64,000 bases of DNA, taken from assembly GCA_001939145.1 (NCBI GenBank), contig LSRX01000847.1:262347-326346 (forward strand). Reading direction: 5' to 3'. Below, piece by piece: positions 31,668 through 41,260 of this stretch. The notes under the pieces were generated by a model. That model saw nothing but the letters and a program-made list of their open reading frames with translations, was not told the DNA's origin and made no database searches. The first letter of the stretch is position 1. The number at the start of each line of letters is the position of its first letter. The stretch comes from Symbiodinium microadriaticum. Taxonomy: Eukaryota; Sar; Dinophyceae; Suessiales; Symbiodiniaceae. A program made the translations under genes and the position numbers.

Positions 31668-31770
31668 AGTCAGGAACAGTTGGGTAATATTCATTATATG
31701 GATATATCTATAAGGCCCACTTTTTGTAGCCCTGTTCTAGCCTGTTACTGTATGGGGGCAGTACCCAAGG
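31590..31770. repeat. Inverted repeat with ACTGCCCCC ends
   Basis: TACTGCCCCCAGTCAGGAACAG is loosely mirrored by CTGTTCTAGCCTG...GGGGGCAGTA. A further MITE-like singleton. Confidence 0.5.
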
Positions 31771-32054
31771 TTTAGAGTATTCAGTTGAGGGGCTGAGTGT
31801 TAAGGGTCCATACTAGGGGCCCAGAGTTTCAACCTTAGATCAAGGCCTTCCTGAAAGAGACTGAACGATCCTCCCAGGCAACGCTGGATGCGGAGGTGCC
31901 TTTCTGAGGGACTTGATTCGTGTATGGCTTCTGAGCAGTACCCTGTTGTCACGTTTCTTTTTGGGGTCCCTTGTGAAAGCCACATCGTAGCAAAAAGGGT
32001 GCCCTTATTACTAAGGCGTTAAGGGTTTAGGGTTTTGGCTTTCGGGGTCTGCAG

Positions 32055-32123
32055 AATGAATTTCCAGCCGTGAAGGCCGAAGATTCAGACGCTAACCTGG
32101 CATCCAGAGCTGGCAGTCGTTGA
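32055..32123 (+). CDS. Candidate terminal exon, unknown protein
   Basis: GTCTGCAG, then 'NEFPAVKAEDSDANLASRAG' SR and TGA at 32121-32123. Confidence 0.3.
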   Translation, partial: NEFPAVKAEDSDANLASRAGSR

Positions 32124-32376
32124 GCTGCATGCACCCAAACCCCCTAGACCCCTAAAGCCCTAAAGGCCCGAAACCCCTAAAGCCCTAAACCGTGAAGCCT
32201 TAAAGCCCCTAAGCCCCTAAAGCCCTAGAGCCCTAAAGCCCTAGGCCCCTAAAGCCCTGAAACCCTAAAGCCCTAAACCCCTAAACCCTAAAGTTTCCCT
32301 AAAGCACTCAACCCACAAACCCTAAAGCCCTAACGCCCTAAAGCCCTTCCCCCCTGAGCCCCAAGTTCCAACCAAG

Positions 32377-32427
32377 GGCCTTCGTGTAGGCGAAGCGCTG
32401 TCACAAGCCTGGACGAACCTTCAAAGG
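32377..32427 (+). CDS. Candidate exon, unknown protein
   Basis: Acceptor CCAAG, 17 codons 'GLRVGEALSQAWTNLQR', donor GTTCAG, phase 0 on both sides. Confidence 0.3.
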
Positions 32428-32798
32428 GTTCAGGGTGTAGGGTTTAGGGTGCCGTAGTCCTCTTGGATAGGTTGCACTATGCATACTCATCGATGTCATC
32501 TCATGCTACAGTATATATAGATTACTGAAGTATGTAGGAGGGATGCCCGATCTGGGTCCACCTGGAAGAAGAGGTGCCCCCCCTTGAGGCTTCGATAAGG
32601 AAGCCCTCTAAAGGCCTGGCATTGGAGTCGGTTTAGGGGTTTAAGGTTGTTCCTATCCCCTTGGAAGTCCCTGTTGCTTATTGTGACTATAGTATCATAC
32701 ACCCCAAAACCCTATTCTAATTATTAAGGCCCTTACATTATGTATTCAGTCCACAGAATTACTCACTGGAGCCCTGAACCGGGCGCCTTACACGTCAG

Positions 32799-32874
32799 GC
32801 CTACGATCTCTGCCAGACTCACCACGTCCCGGAGCTCTGCGTACGTGCCTCCGTGTCCGTGCTGAGCCCCGGCA
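32799..32874 (+). CDS. Glycosyltransferase exon 1 (of those recovered)
   Basis: Acceptor CACGTCAG, then '[20 protein letters not shown]' VLSPG, donor GTATCT at 32875 in phase 1. The donor is the left end of a family F element. Confidence 0.55.
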
Positions 32875-35164
32875 GTATCTCCCCGGTTCTTGTTAAGGAA
32901 CTTAGTTCAAGTTACCGTGGTAGGATCAACAGTAGATAGTATAGATTCCGTATTTCAGTTGCCATAATCGGATCTACAATACAAAACTGGGATTCCGTAT
33001 TATTGCAACTTAGATTAGATTTTCACCAAGGACCCAGTCACCAGGACCCCCTTAGGCGCCGCAGTGGCTTGGCAACTCTGAACCCTGAGGCTGAACAGCC
33101 TGAACCCAATACTGAACCCAATACCCCTTAATCAAGGAATATGCCTTAAATCATAATAACAAGGCCCCCATAATTTAAGGTATATTCCTTCATTAAGGTG
33201 TATTGGGTTCTCTGGGAACAGCCTGAACCCCTAATGTAGGAACCTGATTTTAGAAACCCTGGGTCTTTATTAGGGTTCTCAATATGAATCCTAGTATGTT
33301 GGGGGTGTAGGCCCAGGGTTTCTTAATCAGGTTCCTACATCAAACCTTTCAAACCCTCAAACCCCCAAAGCCCTAAATCCCGAAACCTTGATGCGTTAAA
33401 CCTTTAAAGAGGCCTTGGCTTTTTTAGGGCTTAGGGTTTCGAAGACAAAGGGCTGGATGCGAGTTTAAGGTTCAGTGCCGATGACCGTTTAGGTCAAAAT
33501 GTGCATGGGACCGGATTTTCGGCTGTTTCCCGTAAGTAAGGGAAGGGGACAGAGCTTTCGTTGTAGAGGCTCTAGGAAACCGGTCTTGATCTTCAGGGTC
33601 TTTCAACCCCCCTAACCCCTGCCTTAAACTGCTTCCTTTATGCTGGGAATCACTGGTACTAATCGTTCAGACCTCTGTCGTACGCGTGTTGGATGTTTGC
33701 CCTTCTTTTGACTCCCTAAACCCTAAACCCTAAAGCCCTAAACCCTGCCTGAAAGTCGGACGATGCAGGAACAAATACACCTTACTGTTGGTGGCACTTC
33801 AACTTGGCCTCCTGGCAAGGACAAGCCCCTAAGCCCCCTAAACCCCTATTCCTTCCAAAGCAATAAACCCTAAACCCTCTAAAGCAATAGTAATAAACCC
33901 TAAGCCCCTAAGCCCCCTAAGCCCCTAAACCCTCTAAAGCAATAGACCCAAAAGACCTCGAAACCCAAGACCCCTGAAGCTTAAACTCTGCTAGTAGCGA
34001 CTTGGGATTCAGGGACCCCTTTTGTGTTGAACTCACGGGCGCGAAAAACAACGAGGTAACATCGAAGCCTGAAAAATTGTAGTACTATTCCATGGATTCT
34101 AGGGTTTAGGGTTTAGGGTGCTATTCCTTAGGGCTCCTTATCCTAGCCATACTACTGTACGTATAACATACCCCAAACCTCGCGCCGATTACCACGGCCC
34201 CCTTTGTTAGTGTGCCTCTAGCATAAACCCAAAACCATGCGAGTTGGACCCTGCGCCCACTATCATGGTGCCATAATATACCCCCGAAACCCTAGTGGAA
34301 TCAGTACGGTTATACATATCTATATATATATATATACATACACAAATATTGTGTTACACTAGAGTAGCATAGTAAGTATAGCAGACTTTAGTAGAATGCT
34401 AACACTTTGCCCAGTGAGGTCTTGATGTCATGTGGCTGGACTTCGACATCTTCCTGGTCCACGCAGCTGCGTTTCAGAGTGTCGAGCTTTTCTTGGCGAG
34501 GGCCCTTCCAAAACCTAAGATCTCAAACCCACGGCCCCAAGACGCTGAGTCTTATAGAGAGTAAATACCGAAGAAGCTGAATATAGAGGCCTGAATAGCT
34601 GGTATTCGCACTCCTTCTCTACGGTTTACCCCGACACCCTATTCGAAGCATCACGGCGGCCATTCCAGACCCCAGGAGGATGGCTCCTGTAAAATATCCT
34701 GTCGTAGTATAATCTAGGACCCTGATTAAGAAACCCTGGTCCTGCAACCCCAACACATATATATATATATATATATATATAAGGATCCATATATAAAGAT
34801 CCATAATATAGAGAACCATAATAAAGACCCAGGGCTTCTTAATCAGGTTCCTACATCTGGTCCGAAACTAAGGGATCTACTGTTTTGATTTTTGGGGAGG
34901 TCTGGCCAGTTTCAGGGTTTGAGTCCACCACCTCGACTCCAGCTATGAAGTAATATAGGGGCCTAAATAATTAGCAATACTAGGTGGGGGGTTCCTTATT
35001 ATGAGTATGGTATAGTTTCCCCCACAACCCTATTCTAATTATTAAGGCCCCTGAGCCATGCATTTCATACAGAATTCCTCCCTCGACCATGCGTAGTCGG
35101 ATTTGTGCATGCTGAGGGGTGTATGTAGCCACTTGACTGCGACCAAAGACTAAGCCAACTGGTG

Positions 35165-35208
<44 letters not shown>

Positions 35209-35362
35209 AGGGAGAGGGAGAGGGAGGGAGAGAGAGAGAGAGAGGCAGAGGGGATGTCGGAACTAATATCTGCATCGATATCTGTATCTATATGTACATC
35301 TATTTATACCTATACCTATGTCTATGTATGTATGTATACATATATATATATATATCTATCTA

Positions 35363-35399
<37 letters not shown>

Positions 35400-36299
35400 T
35401 GTTTCCCACGAAGCACCAGTAAGTGTAACCTAAGAGCCTCCGCACCCGAGTTTGCGAAGCGCCGGTTCCTTCCCGTAACTTAGGGATCGCTCCTCCTGAC
35501 AATTCAGGGTTTAGGGTTTTTGGGTTTGGGGGTTTTGGGTTTAGGGTTTTTGGGGTTTAAGGTTTTTGGGTTTTAGGGTTTTTGGGTTTTAAGGTTTTGG
35601 GTTTGGGGTTTTTGGGTTTAGGGTTATAGCGTTTAGGGTTTATAGGGTTTAGGGTTTTTGCGTGTAGGATTGTTGGGTTTTAGGGTTTTTACGCGTTTTG
35701 GGTTTGGGGTTTCGGGTTTGTAGTTGTGCTATAATATACCCCCGAAGTCCAAATCTAAGTAGTGAGGCCCCTCCAATAGGGTTTTTGGGCTTTGGTGTTC
35801 GGTGCCTTTGGGCTTACAGAGCCAAAAGGGTTTAGGATTGAGGGTTTAGGGGTTTAGGGTTCAGGGCTTTACAGAGCCAAACCGGCCCCCCTAGACTTGC
35901 CAGATGTGTGTTTTGCAAAGCCTGCAGACCCCAATCCTCCGAACCCTAAAGCCCTGAAAGTGCTTACTGCAACCCTCAACCTGGGAACTTGAAGGACACT
36001 ACAGGTGGGGAGTTTAGGGTATATAGGGCTTCTATAAGGTATATAGACCTTCTATAAGGCTCCTATAACGGTAACTACCCATAGAGGGAAGTTGAAGACT
36101 TAGGCTGAGAAACCTACACCCAAAACCCCAAAGCAACCCCAAAACCCTGGTCAAACTGTCCGGCTCCACAAACCCCAAAAGCAACGCAAGGTGCGCCATC
36201 CAACTTCGGCGATCACTCGGGCAGTCCAAGACTACGAGCTTCTCATGGGCTACGTACCTGCGCTGCACTCATGGGGGTAGTGGTAGTAGTAGTAGTTGC

Positions 36300-36349
<50 letters not shown>

Positions 36350-39300
36350 GAGGGTCCCTCTTTTTGCGTCCTGAGGGTTTAGGGTTTAGGGTTCCTTTGT
36401 TTGAGACGTAAATAGGGGACGCTAACTTTAGAGAGCCACTCATGGGTTCAGGGTCTGGGAGTCGGGGTCTCAGGGTTTAGGAATTTAGGGTCCAGGGGTG
36501 CCAATATTTTTTCGTAGGGTTCCTTGCTATACTTATACCACAAACCTAGTCTCATGATTAAGGCCAGGGGATCTTAGGGTTTAGGGGCCATTTAGGGGGT
36601 CCAGGGCGGTTTCGCGGGTTGAGCTTGAAGCTGGAGCCTCGACATCCAGAATGTAGGGACCTGAATAGCATACCCTGGCGCTAGAACCCCAAAGCATTAG
36701 ACTTCATACCAAGATCCCGAATAAAGACCCTGGGTTTCCTAGTCAGCTGCCCTTCTCTTAGCAAAAGAGAAAGCGAAAGCGAGCTGTGAAACTCAAGGGT
36801 CAAAAGCACGCAAAGTCCTACGTGTATCGCGCTTGAACCCCATGCAAACGATGCTTTCAACATCAGACAGCCTCGCTGGGGGGTGCAAAGACTCCAGACA
36901 AGTCCTGGGTGGGTTGACGATTCAGGGTTCAAGGTTCATGGCCTGGAGGTTAGGATGTCATAAAATCGCCGACATACCTACTAATATTGTTTCTTGGGGG
37001 AGGGGGGGAGCGAGGGTCCTTCATGTAGATATAATGATACTTCTCCCAGAAACCCTATCCGAAGCATTATGGCCCCTATATCACACCCGTATGGTATCTG
37101 TTCTAATGAAAAGCACAGGGCCCTCATTATGAAACCCTGCAAACTGTGAAGGAGGCCCCGATGTTAGACCGCGCTGTTCAGGCCACTACTTAGGGGGTTG
37201 AATTCCGGCGAGGCTCTGAACCTTTGGACACGCGGGAATCAGGAAACAGTCTTCTGGAGTTTTGGAGTTTAGGGCTTGAGGTTCAGGGGCTTTTCGGGTT
37301 TAGGGCTCAGGGTTAAGAGTTTTGGGCTGTGGGTTTAATATAGGGGCCTAAACAATTACCAACACTATTTTAGGGGTTCCTTTTTATAATTGTAGTATAT
37401 CATACCCCCAAAGCCTATTCCAATTATTAAGGCCCCTACATTAATTAGGGCCCTTGGGGCAGGTTTTGAGGGGCTCGGCATGATGCTGAGGACCTGGATT
37501 CCGACTGTCTTTGCAACGGATTCTTCTACATCCGCGCCTCGCAACTAAACCTAAAACCCTAAACCTTAAACCGTCTGGGTCACCGGAGGTTTCGGGCTAT
37601 TTTGCCATAGCCGTTTCCCTTTCTGACAGGCTACGGCGATGTCATCTCTACGATGTAAGGCTTCACTACAGTACTAACGATAGCAATAGCAGCACCAAAG
37701 TCATCATCAAGAACAACATCGTGATGCAATCGCCGTCGTCATCATCATCATCATCATCATCGTAAACTCTAAACCCTAAGCCCCATCATCATAATCACCA
37801 TCATCATCATCATCATCATCATGCAATGACGATCAACAATGTCTGGATCTGCTCTCAGCTTCGTGGCTCGTCCTAGAATTCTCTGGTCTAGGGTTTAGAG
37901 GTTTAGGGTTCCGGGCTCAGGTCCATGCGAAGGCCTGCGGTTTAGGTGAAGGGTTTAGGGTTTAGGGTTTAGGGTAAAAACCACAAACCCGAAGCGCTTC
38001 GGAAGTGGAGGGTTCCCAGGTTTCGTCCTTCGGTTGACGTTCTGGGGATCCCAGCTACCGCGAAGGGCCTCAAGCAAGATGCGCTTTAGTTGGAACCCGA
38101 AACCCGAAGGATCCAGACAAGAACCCCTTAACCCTAAACCCCCCCCTGGAGGCTTGGAAAAATAAGCCCTCTTAAAGGAACCCCCTTAAAAAAGGAACCC
38201 CGGAAAGGAACCCGTAGAAAAAAACACGTGAAGGCATTGTCTGCCCGCGGATCTTGCCCTGCAGACTTTTGAATCCCTCGAGTTCACGAGCTTCACCAGG
38301 GTTTTGGGTTTGTGGGGTTTTGGGGGTTTAGGGTTTTGTGGGGTTTTGGGGGTTTGGGTTTTGGTTTCAGGGCTTTGGGTTTAGGGTTGTGTGGTTTGGT
38401 TTCGGATTGAGGGTTAAGCCAGGCTGTGGTCGAGCTGTAGAGCTGATTGTTGAGGAGTGCCAGGTAGAGGTCAAGAATAATAAGTAGAAATTGTATTCCC
38501 CGTCCAGTCCTCATACAGTTAGACGGTGACTTTCCCCAATAGCCATATTCCACTGATTGAGGCCAGCCTTTGCCTTGCAACCCAAAACCATAAACCCCAA
38601 ACCTCAAAAGCCCAACTTCTTCGGTGGAGACAGCGAGGTGCCCGGCCGCGCACTCACCGTTGGCTCTTTGAGCTCGTGCGGTGGCTCTACGACCATCCCT
38701 ACGTCGCGCAGCGAGATTTCGGCTTAGGATTTAGGGCTCAGATCCTATGAAGGGTCTTATAAAGGCTCCGACAAAAATTGCCGGTTTTTGGTGTTTAAAG
38801 TGGGGTGTGCACTACTTGGAGCGGTATTGGGTGATACGCAGCACCAGGGATTTCTGTGGAGGGTCTTTGGGGATCCGAAGGCCCTACAGGCCAAAGCTTA
38901 ACAGCCTAGGTCCGAAAGTCTCAGCACCCCAAGCCCCGTAAAATTCACAAGAATTCTTCGGAGGAATTCGTTCCACGAATTTTCGAAAGGCAAATTACTG
39001 GGCTTCAATGCCCGGAAATTTTGATCCTTCCTCAGTGGATTCTGTGGAAGCTTCGATACGGGCTCTTGGATTCTACAAGGGTTTATTTTCAGGCTTTGGG
39101 AGCCTCGTGTGTCTTTTTGTTGTTGGGGTTGTAGAGCATGTAATATACGGGCCTGAATAACTACCAATACCAATTTCGGAATCCTCATTATATCTATAGT
39201 TTAGTAGATCGGAAAAGCCCGCAAACCCTAAACCCCATATTATCCTTTGCTTACCTTCGAAGGGGAGGGGAGAGTTGACATGAAGGAGCATGACCAGCGC

Positions 39301-40301
39301 GCCATGGGTGCGTTCCTGAACTACACGGAGAAGATCTCTGCCGATCTGGAGGCAGATTTTGTAGAGAACTACCCATACTTAGAGCCCTTATTGTACCCTT
39401 ATCCCCTTAAAGGGAACCCTTATCCCTTTAAAGGGAACCCTATAAAGGTACCCTAGTTTGGAGAAGTTAGGGTTCCTGAGGAGCTCCGGCGGCTTCGGGT
39501 CGGTATCTTCCTTCCGAGTCACGTGCGCGGCTTTTCTTTATGAAGGTCCCCCTTTTTTTTTGGTTCCCCCAATATGGGACTTTCCGGAAATTAGGGCACC
39601 TTATTTTGGGGTCCTTACAATAAGGATCCTACTATTTAGGGTACTATACTACCCCTTATAAAAAGGAGCCCCTAAAAGGGACCCTAATTTAGAAGAAGAC
39701 CCATGTTTTAGCTTCATTCAAAATGGCGGTTTGGATATGGTCCAATCAAAGGGGCTTCTCCATGTAGGATGGTAGCTTCGCCCGGAGCCTGCCGATTCAC
39801 CGTCACCTTAAACTCCAGGGAGTTTTGGAGATTTGGGGGTTTTGCTCAACCTCCAAGGATTGTCAGAGGGTTGTGTCTGCGTTTCCGCCATTACCAGATT
39901 CCCAGACCTTCCAATATGCCTCAATGAAATCATATTTGGGATCCTACTACACTTGAAAGTATTAACGGATATTGCAGGTCTGGGTTTGTCAGAAGAATTT
40001 TCGCAAGGCATTAAGGCCATGGCAGAGCCTTTTGCAAGTGCCACAGTTGCTATCTTGGTCTTATGCCACATCTGTGTGATCGGCGTGGAAACCAAAAGTC
40101 AAAGACCCGCAAAAACTGGTAAATCTGTCGCAGAAGGCGTCCGCTTTTTTGACGTCCCCATCAGCCCTTAACCAAAAGCACTAACAAACTCAAACACATG
40201 ATCAACTCCGGCGTCCTCGGTCGAAGGAGCTCCCGGCCATCCCGTCCTGGCACGTCTTTGATGAAGAGCCACTTGGTCACAGGCTTTACCACGAAGCCTG
40301 A
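32799..40301 (+). CDS. Glycosyltransferase gene, nucleotide-diphospho-sugar transferase (PF03407/GT77-like)
   Basis: Eight exons join in phase: 32799-32874, 33056-33079, 34419-34456, 36191-36253, 37491-37533, 38638-38702, 39286-39360, 40227-40301. The product runs [15 protein letters not shown]..., AAVAWQL, then '[12 protein letters not shown]' with the DxD motif, '[20 protein letters not shown]', '[19 protein letters not shown]', '[15 protein letters not shown]', '[17 protein letters not shown]' and '[18 protein letters not shown]', ending at TGA 40299-40301. A hydrophobic-DxD stretch, the N-GFFYxR block and HPY-xxDQ-A form the usual order in PF03407 enzymes, which transfer sugars in the secretory pathway. 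Joins 5-6 and 6-7 recreate family blocks exactly. About 180 residues are recovered; the N-terminus and any signal anchor are not certain. Inferred donors include GC (37534) and possibly GA (33080). Introns are rich in TTTAGGG and MITE-like elements. Confidence 0.7.
32875..33055. repeat. MITE-like family F copy 3, filling an inferred intron
   Basis: CCCGGTTCTTGTTAAGGAAC...TTACCGTGGTAGG...ATTGCAACTTAG...AAGGACCCAGTCACCAG. It carries an internal duplication of the GATTCCGTATT-TTGC segment, making it longer than the other copies. It runs from the GT at 32875 to within 12 bp of the next acceptor. Confidence 0.75.
33056..33079 (+). CDS. Glycosyltransferase micro-exon
   Basis: 24 nt encode AAVAWQL between CTTAG and an inferred GA donor. 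Joined to 34419 it gives [19 protein letters not shown], the helix-strand-DxD arrangement of the family. The micro-exon is an inference from phase and family pattern. Confidence 0.45.
33112..33222. repeat. MITE-like family D copy 2
   Basis: GAACCCAATACCCCTTAATC mirrored by TTAAGGTGTATTGGGTTCTC; core CTTAAATCATAATAACAAGG matches copy 1. Confidence 0.75.
33237..33342. repeat. MITE-like family I copy 1
   Basis: TGTAGGAACCTGATTTTAGA mirrored by TTCTTAATCAGGTTCCTACA; internal AAACCCTGGG/CCCAGGGTTT. Copy 2 is at 34705-34857, and a fragment at 36651-36750. Confidence 0.8.
34013..34055 (+). CDS. Exon-like piece inside a glycosyltransferase intron
   Basis: [19 protein letters not shown] and a good GTAACA donor. 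It falls inside the inferred intron 33080-34418 and so shows how easily exon-like frames arise here, unless it is an alternative exon. Similar pieces are at 33493-33530 (donor GTAAGTAAG), 33671-33715 and 33769-33820. Confidence 0.25.
34419..34456 (+). CDS. Glycosyltransferase DxD exon
   Basis: Encodes [12 protein letters not shown]. The D-F-D motif would bind the metal and nucleotide-sugar phosphates. GTCCAC donor at 34457, phase 0. The frame is open to 34561, but ending here joins to VRHPTS in the next exon, which fits the family better. Confidence 0.65.
34705..34857. repeat. MITE-like family I copy 2 with TA expansion
   Basis: GACCCTGATTAAGAAACCCT mirrored by TTCTTAATCAGGTTCCTACA. A (TA)n tract (34755-34780) and three imperfect repeats of ATCCATA/GATCCATA lengthen its centre. 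Confidence 0.75.
34952..35052. repeat. MITE-like family C copy
   Basis: AATATAGGGGCCTAAATAAT mirrored by ATTCTAATTATTAAGGCCCC. A further good copy is at 37337-37443; diverged or half copies at 18863-18966, 26140-26195, 27690-27785, 32680-32745, 34576-34660, 36970-37085 and 39130-39230. Confidence 0.8.
35168..35398. repeat. (GA)n and (TA)n/(CTAT)n microsatellite cluster
   Basis: (GA)n at 35168-35245, TATC/TATG repeats to 35340, (TA)n to 35396. The Tyr/Ile ORF over it is an artefact. Confidence 0.95.
35875..35992 (+). CDS. Exon-like open frame inside a glycosyltransferase intron
   Basis: TTACAG, then '[20 protein letters not shown]' [21 protein letters not shown] at 35990-35992. The frame is long and protein-like, but it does not fit the phase of the glycosyltransferase joins. 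Confidence 0.25.
36191..36253 (+). CDS. Glycosyltransferase exon
   Basis: Acceptor CGCAAG, '[20 protein letters not shown]' Y, donor GTACCT at 36254. Phase 0 on both sides; continues DIFL and leads into DLDSDC. Confidence 0.65.
36278..36352. repeat. (TAG)n microsatellite
   Basis: TAG/GTA triplets with one GCA interruption. Confidence 0.95.
36762..36901 (+). CDS. Exon-like open frame, frame uncertain
   Basis: After TTCTCTTAG two frames look coding: a basic one ([18 protein letters not shown]...) with a stop at 36834, and a longer one '[20 protein letters not shown]' open to a GTCCTG. It lies between glycosyltransferase exons and does not fit their phase. Confidence 0.25.
37337..37443. repeat. 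MITE-like family C copy
   Basis: AATATAGGGGCCTAAACAAT mirrored by TCCAATTATTAAGGCCCCTA. It ends about 47 bp before the next glycosyltransferase acceptor. Confidence 0.8.
37491..37533 (+). CDS. Glycosyltransferase exon (NGFFYIR)
   Basis: 43 nt, [14 protein letters not shown] plus one base. The GFFYxR block is a hallmark of the family. A GC donor at 37534 in phase 1 joins to 38638 to complete Arg. Confidence 0.65.
37730..37825. repeat. (ATC)n microsatellites
   Basis: ATC triplets at 37736-37762 and 37793-37822. Similar tracts are at 19818-19848 and 57900-57940. Confidence 0.95.
38638..38702 (+). CDS. Glycosyltransferase exon (WLYDHPY)
   Basis: Reads '[20 protein letters not shown]' Y; donor GTCGCG at 38703. 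Helix followed by the HPY block of the family. Confidence 0.7.
39286..39360 (+). CDS. Glycosyltransferase exon (EHDQRA)
   Basis: Acceptor ATGAAG, '[20 protein letters not shown]' LEADF; donor GTAGAG at 39361. The intron begins GTAGAGAACTACCCATA, the end of family H elements. Confidence 0.7.
39833..40171 (+). CDS. Open frame with hydrophobic segment, doubtful
   Basis: 112 codons without ATG. '[20 protein letters not shown]' is membrane-like. It lies in the last inferred glycosyltransferase intron; it could be an additional exon or chance. Confidence 0.2.
   Translation: MGVLLNLQGLSEGCVCVSAITRFPDLPICLNEIIFGILLHLKVLTDIAGLGLSEEFSQGIKAMAEPFASATVAILVLCHICVIGVETKSQRPAKTGKSVAEGVRFFDVPISP
40227..40301 (+). 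CDS. Glycosyltransferase terminal exon
   Basis: Acceptor TCGAAG, '[20 protein letters not shown]' YHEA, TGA at 40299-40301. The W-x-[VL]-[FL]-D pattern near the end is typical of the family. Confidence 0.6.
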   Translation, partial: ELPAIPSWHVFDEEPLGHRLYHEA

Positions 40302-40550
40302 ATAGCTAAGGGATGGCTCTTGTAAGGGCTTCTTGAAGGGGTATGCAGTATCAAAGCCCTTAGACCCTAAACCCGGCTGTTTGAAAATAGAATATGTATG
40401 TATATATATATATATGTATATATATAGATATAAACTCTAAGGAATGTACGATGGGTATTTTTTGTATAGGCTTCGATAAGAGGCAGCCCCGGTTCGGGGG
40501 CTGGAGGCGGTACGTTCCCTGAGCCCCCGAACCCCTGAGCCGCAAACCTC

Positions 40551-40628
40551 AAAGAACTCACTTGTTTTAGGACTTATATAAAGAAACTAGAATAAGGAAC
40601 CCTAAACAGGTAGGTTATTTGGGGTTCA
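40551..40628. repeat. MITE-like family G copy 3
   Basis: CAAAGAACTCACTTGTTTTA mirrored by AAACAGGTAGGTTATTTGGG; core GAATAAGGAACCCTAA shared with the other copies. Confidence 0.7.
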
Positions 40629-40644
40629 GGTAAACCGTGAACCT

Positions 40645-41145
40645 GTGGCCCGTTTCTTTTCGTTGCGAGGAGGAGGCGAGGCTTTACATGCAAAAGCCCA
40701 AGCAAGCACTGACAAGCGCTACAGCCCAATGGCATTTGATAATAAAATGAATTCTAACAATGATAACAATTTACAATTGGACGCTGTGCGAGCGAACTCC
40801 ACACTTAGCAGGCAAATTACAGCGCTGGCACTCTCAGTGAAACCGAGGTTGGTTTCTTCAAGACTGCATGACCTACCGCAATCTAAAGAGCTTGGGATCG
40901 ATCCACGTTATGCTGCTCCGTGCGGTTTCCGCCGGCAAGAACTTGAGGCCTGTGGGCACTTCTCCACCGTGCAGGGTTGCCTGCTGCGGCTGCCTCGTAT
41001 CCCAAGGGACCGGCAAGCACATGAGAGAGCCACAGGACCTCGACATAACAGGACCACGATCAGCTCGGCTAAGAATGGCTCAGAAAGGGTACAAGACGAG
41101 CTCCAGGAGTCAGCCGGCGCGAGGAGACATGACCTTGACAGCTAA
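40645..41145 (+). CDS. 166-codon open frame, unknown
   Basis: The first part is Asn/Asp-rich ('MNSNNDNNLQLDAV'), the rest Arg-rich without domains. The 5' start is not ATG. It marks the change from TTTAGGG-rich to TTTAGGG-free DNA. Confidence 0.2.
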   Translation: MARFFSLRGGGEALHAKAQASTDKRYSPMAFDNKMNSNNDNNLQLDAVRANSTLSRQITALALSVKPRLVSSRLHDLPQSKELGIDPRYAAPCGFRRQELEACGHFSTVQGCLLRLPRIPRDRQAHERATGPRHNRTTISSAKNGSERVQDELQESAGARRHDLDS

Positions 41146-41260
41146 GCTGAGCACAAGCGCGATCTAGAGGAGCTGCAGTAAGGCTTCACAGAGCTGGCGT
41201 GTTGGGACCATTTATAAGCATGCAAGTGATGACCACAACTCCCTGGGAGACTGAGTGTGC

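Larger units (their letters stand above)
1..40620. repeat. Telomere-like heptamer field (TTTAGGG/CCCTAAA, degenerate, both orientations)
   Basis: Short runs of one to three near-perfect TTTAGGG or CCCTAAA units recur every few hundred bases, separated by diverged derivatives (TTAGGGGTTT, CCTAAAGCCC and similar). Orientation switches repeatedly. Dense tracts lie at 1-260, 330-440, 6895-7025, 9530-9655, 15485-15650, 28680-28770, 32140-32345 and 35500-35680. The runs lie between exons, never as a long perfect array, so this is interstitial filler and not a chromosome end. Confidence 0.9.
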
